NCBI GenBank assembly: GCA_026182355.1
Contig: JAPFBL010000238.1
Coordinates: forward strand, 186,001-250,000
Origin: Hermatobates lingyangjiaoensis
Taxonomy: Eukaryota > Arthropoda > Insecta > Hemiptera > Hermatobatidae
Length of the DNA stretch: 64,000 nt
Reading direction: 5' to 3'
Part shown: one piece after another, positions 58,030-64,000 of the stretch
Position numbering within the stretch: the first letter of the stretch is position 1
Layout: each line of letters starts with the position of its first letter
Program-made: the position numbers and the translations under genes
Notes under the pieces: generated by a model
Seen by the model: only the letters and a program-made list of their open reading frames with translations
Told to the model about the DNA's origin: nothing
Databases searched by the model: none

Positions 58030-58176
58030 TATATAAACTAGAATTTAAAAAAGAACACATAGAAAGGAAACCACTGAACTCACTACTATATTTCGATGTC
58101 CTCGTCTTCAGGAAAAGAAGTGAATCGCTCCAAAGGCTGATAACGGCTCAGCTCTATATATATATATATATATATA
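58030..58176 (-). mobile_element. PLE terminal-repeat fragment (ATAT family)
   Basis: AAAAAAGAACACATAGAAAG, CACTACTATATTTCGATGTC and CGTCTTCAGGAAAAGAAG: core CTGAAGA on the minus strand, stem II eroded. TA runs on both sides. Confidence 0.5.
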
Positions 58177-58439
58177 CTTGTGTAATGATATATGCATACG
58201 GAAATAGTGGGAATTTTTGTCAACCATAGATGGTTAAACCAACAATGTTAAAATCCGTGAATCCAAAGACGTCATAATGGTTAATGAGTTAAGAATTACT
58301 TGAAAATTTTACCACTTAAGTTATTATGTACTTTGCCCCATACGAAACAGTATACAGTTAGCTTTTGAATCATTTTTTAAAGAGTTGTTAAGTTCTATGT
58401 ACCCAAAACTTTTCCTTTTTCTAATAGTTTAGTGTTTAT

Positions 58440-58735
58440 AACTACTCATTGTATAGGGTAAAAAAGCTAATGAAATGGTCTCCATATATCAAAAATTTAA
58501 TCGTATAAACAACGCGTTTCGAACACGTAGTGTTCTTCCTTAGGCATTAACTAAGATACAACTGCCTTGTACCATAGACACTCACCCTTAGTTAATGCCT
58601 CAGGAAGAACACTACGTGTTCGAAATGCGTTGTTTCTATTATTAAATTATTATATGTGGAGACCATTTAATTAGCTTTTTTTACCCTACAATGAAAAATA
58701 CCACATAATAACTGATTGCACTACGCTAGAATTTA
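58440..58735. mobile_element. PLE terminal-repeat hairpin (ACGCGT family)
   Basis: ATTGTATAGGGTAAAAAAGC and AACAACGCGTTTCGAACACG on the left, inverses on the right, family end motif ATAACTGATTGCACTACGC at the right edge. Cores are CTAAGGA and CTCAGGA, both mutated. Confidence 0.75.
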
Positions 58736-59132
58736 TAACTACTTTTTGTTGTTTTCTATCTTCTCTGCATTCACTAAAAATATCCATTACTTCTCCAATC
58801 TCCTATTTTGTGGTATTTACTCATATTGGGGGATTTCAAAAATTATGCTTTCACACAACAAAAGTTTAATATGAAAACTAACGCGTTTCGAACACTTAGT
58901 GTTCTTCTTGAGGTTTACTTCTAAAAAAAAATATACGTATCTGTGAGCTTAAGAATATCAGAGTGAATTAGTTGAAATTCATATATTGTATTAAAGTTCA
59001 AATAATTTACTCTGATATTCTTAAAGCTCACAGATATGTATATATTCATCATGATTTGTTTTCTTGACCCAATATTTATATTATGTAATTTTTTTGAGGG
59101 TTGAGGTCTAATGATTTGAAACTAGTCCTTTT

Positions 59133-59170
59133 GCCGACGTTTCGACATATATTTATGCCATCTTCAGGGC
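59133..59170 (-). ncRNA. hammerhead-like ribozyme, ACGT family
   Basis: Stem I GCC/GGC, core CTGAAGA, unpaired T, stem II GGCATA/TATGTC with loop AATA, GAA, palindrome ACGT, C at the cleavage position (canonical GTC). Confidence 0.78.
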
Positions 59171-59344
59171 TTGGAAATCTGTTTCTGTTGTAGCATACCT
59201 TAATTTACTCTGTTAATGGATGTTTTTGGATGTTTTATTTCGATGTTTTGGAGGTAAAATTCCAAACAAACAAATAGTAGTCTGCATGTGTTAATCATGT
59301 TACAAAGTAAATTAATGTATGCTAGAACGGAAACAGATTTCCAA

Positions 59345-59382
59345 GCCCTGAAGATGGCATAAATATATGTCGAAACGTCGGC
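59345..59382 (+). ncRNA. hammerhead-like ribozyme, ACGT family
   Basis: Identical in all ribozyme positions to the minus copy at 59133-59170, in the other arm. 38 nt, canonical GTC cleavage triplet. Confidence 0.78.
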
Positions 59383-59456
59383 AAAAGGACTAGTTTCAAA
59401 TCATTAGACCTCAACCCTCAAAAAAATTACATCATATGTATACATTCTTAGATGTA

Positions 59457-59495
59457 AACCTGAAGAAGAACACTAAGTGTTTGAAACGCGTTGTT
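59457..59495 (+). ncRNA. hammerhead-like ribozyme, ACGCGT family
   Basis: Stem I AAC/GTT, core CTGAAGA, unpaired A, stem II GAACACT/AGTGTTT (7 bp, G-T at base), GAA, palindrome ACGCGT, T. Confidence 0.7.
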
Positions 59496-59766
59496 AGTTT
59501 TCTTAGTGTACTTTTTTTGTGTGGAGACGTAATCTTTGCAATCCCCCAATATTAGTATAGATATTTTTACGCGCTAACAAAGCAAACGAAGTACTCAAAA
59601 GTTTTTCTGTTAAGATGGCTTTAGTAAATTTGTATTCTATTGTGTTTAGCTTACATTTTGAATATTAATTAATTTTTGTAGCTATTAATATGCTAGTAGA
59701 TTTTATTTTTATTGAACAAGTACTGAGTTTGGCTGAAATAGGGAGACTGATGTTTTTGAGACTTAC

Positions 59767-59966
59767 CTTGGGAGTAGTGTGGGGATGGGGCGAAGGAGCC
59801 GGCGATGAGGCATTAGCAGGAGGTGACTCGAGACAACAGCGCATGCTCGGCGATGGGCAGACGACGTCGTCCAGCACTTCGTAGCAGATGAGGGTGGCTA
59901 GCGTGTGGACGCACACTCCCGGACAGTTCTTGCTCTCTGCTGTCGTAGTAATAGCGTCCAGCAGAC
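59767..59966 (-). CDS. mas: masquerade-like gene, exon with clip-like domain 1
   Basis: Internal exon of a masquerade-type serine protease homologue, which in arthropods is a secreted, catalytically inactive trypsin-like protein with N-terminal disulfide-knotted (clip-like) domains, acting in cell-matrix adhesion or immune cascades. The minus-strand frame has a complete knot: CPGVC, 8 residues, C, 8 residues, C, 6 residues, CC. A Pro/Ser/His-rich linker ending TTPK follows. The acceptor is a gcag at 59967-59970 with a modest pyrimidine tract. The donor is a strong AAG|gtaagt at 59766. The exon starts with two bases of a split codon and ends in phase 0, which matches the next exon at 43.9 kb. 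The upstream exon with the signal peptide is not in the window. Family assignment rests on the cysteine pattern shared with the four later domains. Confidence 0.8.
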
Positions 59967-60039
59967 CTGCAATCAAGTCGAACAGATCAACAAAATCGAA
60001 GTGAATTCTCAGTCAAATCTAGCAGACCATCGAGTCTTC

Positions 60040-60575
60040 TATTTATTCATTACAATTATACAATGGAAATCTTCAAAGAGAGGAATCAACTCTTAAAAAC
60101 AAACTCTACTAGGAATTATTCTTATCACTTCGAAAGTTATAACTTTCTCTCAAATAAACAGCCTTCATTTGAAACGTATTCAAATATTCGTAACAATGTT
60201 TCTATAAACTATAAAATTCCTTCATTCTCACCAGGAACTCTGGTAGAAGATGAACGTTACTTGCTTATTATTTTAGAAGAAGTCTTCCATTTATTCATTA
60301 CAATTAAACAATGGAAATCTTCAAAGAGAGGAATCAACTCTTAAAAACAAACTCTACTAGGAATTATTAATTGAACTAATAACTATCAATATTATCACTT
60401 TGAAAGCTATAAATTTCTCTCAAATAAACAGCCTTCATTTGAAACGTATTCAAATATTTGTAACAATGTTTGTATAAACTAAGCAAATTCCTTCATTCTC
60501 ACAAGGAACTCTGGTAGAAGATGAACGTTACTTGTTTATTAATTTAGAAGAAGAATTTATTGATTCTTGTCCATC
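60040..60575 (+). repeat. two tandem copies of about 240 bp
   Basis: ATTTATTCATTACAATTA, ACAATGGAAATCTTCAAAG and AACAGCCTTCATTTGAAACG occur in both halves. The second copy has an extra AATTGAACTAATAACTATC stretch. The short open frames over it are not conserved between copies, so it is unlikely to be coding. Confidence 0.8.
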
Positions 60576-61304
60576 AATTTGGGTCAAATTTAATATTTAA
60601 TTTTCGTATTTCACAGCTTTTTGTTTACTATCCAAATCAATCGAATTAGAGCTCTTTAAAATTTCTTTTATCTCTATTTTTCGACAAAAACCTTATCTTC
60701 ATGGTCAATTTGTAGGTCTTCTTGCATTCTATAACATGGTAGATGTTAACTGAAAATCCAAAACAAGACTGCTTTTAAAAAAAATCGTGTGAATGATTTA
60801 AGCCATTTAGAAAACACTGATATTTATTTAGGTAAATTATGCTATAATAAGTGCAATATAAGGTGCCAAGTTAGCACTTCTATCTCGCAGCTAAGAGTAA
60901 CTAGTGGGGGAGGCTAGTTCTTGGTTTATAGTGGCATAGTACTCCCCTTTGTACTGGTACCGTCTTTTTTCTTAAAATAAGACACTGCCTTACTTTCTTT
61001 TTAGGTACAAAATACGTGCTAGGGCTTATTTTTAGGGGGAGGGCTTCAAGTAGATAAGTAGAAGTATATATTATTGTTTAATAATAATTTATATACATAA
61101 ATTTAAATTTATTCAATTACAGTCATGTCATCTTCGTCTGGAGAATATAAATAAATTATTAAATTTGTTATAACGTTTTCCTCCAAATTTATTCCTGTAG
61201 AATCATTGGTCCGAATCTCTCATGTCTTGCTATACAGCTAAAATTTTTAACGTATTATATCTTTCACTTTATTTTAACTAGGGCTTATTTTCTGAAAAAA
61301 AAAA

Positions 61305-61510
61305 TGGTAGATCCTGGGTTCATTACCCACTCCGGCCTTCGATTTATTCTCGTAGGAGGTGAACAAATCTGAGCAAGTCGTCTTTCGAGAAGGACTTTAA
61401 GCCGTCGGCCCCGAGTCTGAAAGATGTGAGGTACTCGTTAAAGATCCTCACTCTAAATAGGCAAAGTTTAGAACTTACAATGTAGGATCATTGTGTGGTA
61501 TAATCTAACC
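61305..61510 (+). mobile_element. 5'-truncated, diverged tRNA-derived SINE
   Basis: Starts within the B-box region (GATCCTGGGTTCATTACCC), then GATTTATTCTCGTAGGAGGT, GCCGTCGGCCCCGAG and a short ATCTAACCTAAC tail. Confidence 0.7.
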
Positions 61511-61854
61511 TAACATTAAAATAAGATTTGGTTATAATAACTCCTTTCGCTTTTGAGGATCCTCCTCGCAGACAATAGCATATGCACAATCATGTACAAG
61601 CAAACTAATTTGCGAAATCATTTTACTGGAATCAGAGAGCATCCAAATATGCCCTTTAATTAAAATTAAAAATCTATGTTTATATTTTTTATTTGAAAAC
61701 AATGCTTTCAAAATTTTAGATTTCATATAAAGTTGAAATAAAAGCGAAAACAAAAGCCAATGAATGTGTTCCATATGTTTATGAAACACTCTTCAATGCA
61801 ATAATCTAGCGATACAGCCTCAAAATTAGCGATAAGCATTATTTATTACTTATC

Positions 61855-61915
61855 AATGATCAAACCACAATATGAGATGAGAAAACAAGACTAAGATCTT
61901 TCAACCGTAACAAGT
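61855..61915 (-). mobile_element. PLE terminal-repeat fragment (AGATCT family)
   Basis: ATCAATGATCAAACCACAAT, AAAACAAGACTAAGATC and TTTCAACCGTAACAAG; ends before the core, so the ribozyme is incomplete. Confidence 0.65.
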
Positions 61916-63089
61916 GTGTTCAACACTGACACGCGTGTTAGATTCGTCATCACTGGGGTTGCACATTTCACCCCTCTAACCCTCTTATAACCTCTTAGTT
62001 TTTATCGTACCAGAGTTATAATGGACCTATATATTATTTATAATTGATATCTCTATTTTGTATAATGATTGCTTTCAGATCCCCAGATCAATATAAAATT
62101 TGAATAGATAAATCCTGATTTCCTAAATACTTTAATAGAAACTATTAATATAAAATGTTGAAGGAAAGCAAACAAATATTGAAAGAATCATTTTCCCGAA
62201 GAATAAAATGATCATTCCAGCATACAGCAAAAAAGAAATTTGTCAATAACCCTGTACATAGATAAAGAAAACTTAAAGCTTTCACTGAAGACTCCAGGCG
62301 GTAGTTTAAGATACAACAATTTAATAATTACCTCATACTAATCAACTATTCCCTTACAGTCGCAAGAAGTATAAATACTATTAATAAAAAGTATGAAAAT
62401 ACTATACTTTCGGCAAAATTAGTAACACTCATTAAAAGTTTATTTTTTAATTAAGTTTTCTTGGAAAATATTGTTCGATTATAATTAAAAATTAATTAAA
62501 GTATGCTTGAAAAAGAACAGAACTCTATGATCATTGATTTCCACTAAAAATAACTTTCTTAAGTAAGCTCTCATTGCACACCTTTCACTTGGGCAAGATC
62601 TATTAATATACATGGACATGTGAGAGCAACATTCGCCGAATATCACTTCCAAAGGAGAGAGGTGCTTTGAAAAGCTAGTTACTTTGTCTATTGTGTAGGG
62701 CAAACCAGCTCATGGAAACTCTTGCCTCTAACTCTTACTTTATTATTAAATAATTTCATATTTGTCTTATGATTAAAATAATCACACATTTACTTAACTG
62801 ATTAAAAAATATAAGACTACTTGTAAAGTTTATTATCAATCTAAGAGTATTTCGTAAAAATTTACACACTCTTTCGCAAAGAATTAAGTAACTGAGTAAC
62901 GATACACTTGTTAGCTTTATTGAAGGATCTCTGCATATTTCTCTCATTCTTAATGTTATTTGCAAGCAACTTAACATTCCTTGATTTCTCTCTCAGTTGC
63001 CTATAAGCTAGTTAGTTGTCTATTATTCCGCTTATATCATTATTATTATCCATTCTTTCATCTTTTATCCAACTCTTTTGTCTCCCTCA

Positions 63090-63091
<2 letters not shown>

Positions 63092-63154
<63 letters not shown>

Positions 63155-63172
63155 TTCTCTCTCTCTATAACT
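63092..63172. repeat. (CT)n(GTCT)n microsatellite
   Basis: About 14 CT units, then seven or eight GTCT units, then a further CT run. The Ser/Leu/Val frames across it are artefacts. Confidence 0.95.
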
Positions 63173-63286
63173 CCTTCCCTCCTTCTTCATCTCTTTCTTT
63201 CAGTCACCATTAACAAATGATCTTTCTAAATAAATAATAAATTATTGATAAATTAATTGTATTCTTTATAAAGTTATATCAATTAC

Positions 63287-63607
63287 AGGGAGCCAGGTTA
63301 GCTCAATGGTTAACGTACTCGCCTCTGAACTGATAGGACTGGGGTTCAATCCCCACCTGGTCCTCGATTTATTCACGCCGGAGGTGAATAAACCTGAGCA
63401 CGTCGTCCCTCAGAGAAGGACGTTAAACCGTTGGTCCCGAGCCTGTATGATGTCAGGTACTCGTTAAAAATCCCTACTCTAAATACATTTGAGTTAGGCA
63501 AAATTTAGGACTCCCACTGTAAAATCAATCTTCATTGTGTGGTATCACAAACGGCCAATGCTCGTCCTACGTGTGTTCCCTTGTGGGACTACCACTGCAA
63601 CCTAATC
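63287..63607 (+). mobile_element. tRNA-derived SINE
   Basis: tRNA head GAGCCAGGTTAGCTCAATGG and GGGGTTCAATCCCCACCTGG, full body, tail GCAACCTAATC. Target duplication TATATCAATTA at 63275-63285 and 63608-63618. Confidence 0.9.
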
Positions 63608-63732
63608 TATATCAATTATAATTTTAGATAATTTATTAATGCTCTAAAATCAGTTGTAATTGTGCTTATTTAGATATACAACATTTAGTCAAAAGGGACA
63701 ACAAAAGGTTTGAATACATTGATTTCAGGATT

Positions 63733-63815
63733 GGTATCACAAAGGGCCAATGCTCGGCCTACGTGTATTCCCTTGTGGGACTGCCACTGCAACCTAACCT
63801 GACCCAACCTAACCT
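63733..63815 (+). mobile_element. SINE 3' fragment
   Basis: GGTATCACAAAGGGCCAATG to CTGCCACTGCAACCTAACC and further CTAACC units; the tRNA head and body are missing. Confidence 0.8.
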
Positions 63816-64000
63816 AGTGCTTAATTAGTTCATTCTTTGAATTTAATTTTATGTAGTTTTTATTTAATATTAATATCATCATTTGTATTTCAATATTATT
63901 TTAAGTTTTATTTTATTATATCTTTATTAAGGCTTAGTCCTTAACTTTTATTTATGTATAACTTCCTCTATTCATTAGAATAGTTTTTTTTATGTATTAT

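Larger units (their letters stand above)
59066..59435. mobile_element. nested PLE terminal-repeat hairpin (ACGT family)
   Basis: ATTTTTTTGAGGGTTGAGGT and its inverse bound the element; both ribozymes are intact and nearly identical. Confidence 0.8.
58811..59560. mobile_element. PLE hairpin (ACGCGT family) with another PLE hairpin inside
   Basis: Outer arms: TGTGGTATTTACTCATATTG, GGGGGAT, ACGCGTTTCGAACACTTAGT on the left and the inverse at 59445-59560. The minus-arm core is CTCAAGA (mutated); the plus arm is intact. The inner element at 59066-59435 is of the ACGT family. Confidence 0.78.
43903..59766 (-). other. 15.9 kb intron between the 60 kb and 43.9 kb exons
   Basis: Holds the 105-bp array (45 kb), nested hAT elements (46.2-47.2 kb), a SINE (47.5 kb), several ribozyme-bearing PLE hairpins and two PLE ORF remnants. 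Stretches 43920-44360, 45800-46230, 48360-49070, 53400-54360 and 57320-58030 show nothing recognised beyond AT-richness and a (TAA)n run at 48726-48755. Confidence 0.65.
59967..64000 (-). other. 5' flanking intron of the masquerade-like gene (partial)
   Basis: Lies upstream of the first exon found. It holds a tandem duplication (60.04-60.57 kb), SINE copies (61.3, 63.3, 63.7 kb), a half PLE repeat (61.86 kb) and a pyrimidine microsatellite (63.1 kb). I saw no further CPGxC exon on the minus strand here. Stretches 60580-61300 and 61920-63080 are unremarkable. Confidence 0.55.

Noticed and set aside
57789..58229. 146-codon open frame on the plus strand
   Set aside because: Its second half crosses a PLE repeat and two (TA)n runs; first half has no recognisable family and no splice context.
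63287..63360. Possible tRNA gene at the SINE head
   Set aside because: The A and B boxes are those of the SINE family; no intact cloverleaf with an anticodon arm, and the same head occurs in many copies.

Overview
The window reads as arthropod nuclear DNA: very AT-rich, full of (TA)n microsatellites, tRNA-derived SINEs, Penelope-like retroelements (PLEs) and small DNA transposons. Almost all of it is intron of one large minus-strand gene. Crustacean or chelicerate cannot be decided from the sequence alone.

The gene is a masquerade-type clip-domain serine protease homologue. Six coding exons were recovered on the minus strand (59966-59767, 43902-43839, 20175-19931, 10232-9908, 8077-7898, 1261-1109). 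Splice sites and reading phases agree at all five junctions and give 1167 nt (389 codons). The product carries five cysteine-knot domains of the form CPGxC-x8-C-x(8-12)-C-x(5-6)-CC, joined by Pro/Thr-rich linkers. Drosophila masquerade also has five such N-terminal domains. The signal-peptide exon lies beyond base 64000 and the protease-like domain beyond base 1, so the gene is incomplete at both ends.

The introns hold nearly everything else. (1) PLE remnants include four GIY-YIG endonuclease fragments (6.1-6.7, 42.2-42.5, 52.2-52.4 and 55.5-56.3 kb) and many terminal-repeat copies, mostly head-to-head hairpins. (2) The PLE terminal repeats carry compact hammerhead-ribozyme-like motifs: CTGANGA, a short hairpin, GAA, a palindrome beginning with A and ending with T, then the predicted cleavage site. 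Different repeat families have different palindromes (ACGCGT, AGATCT, ACGT, ATAT, AGCT, ACATGT) but conserve this layout, and stem I covaries between families. This is the most interesting signal in the window. (3) A tRNA-head SINE family is present in about ten copies, with two different 3' tails and several clear target-site duplications. (4) DNA transposons include six or seven hAT-type elements (five with 8-bp duplications, one nested in another), two mariner elements (one a fold-back), a pogo/Tigger-like element, a Merlin-like element and one other TA-flanked element. (5) Tandem repeats include a 46-bp satellite (1.8-3.0 kb), a 23-bp minisatellite beside the last exon, a 105-bp array built on a ribozyme-like unit (45 kb), and a 51-bp array that encodes a 17-residue repeat (38.7 kb).

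No other host gene could be supported. Most remaining open frames are chance frames in AT-rich or microsatellite DNA, or parts of transposons.
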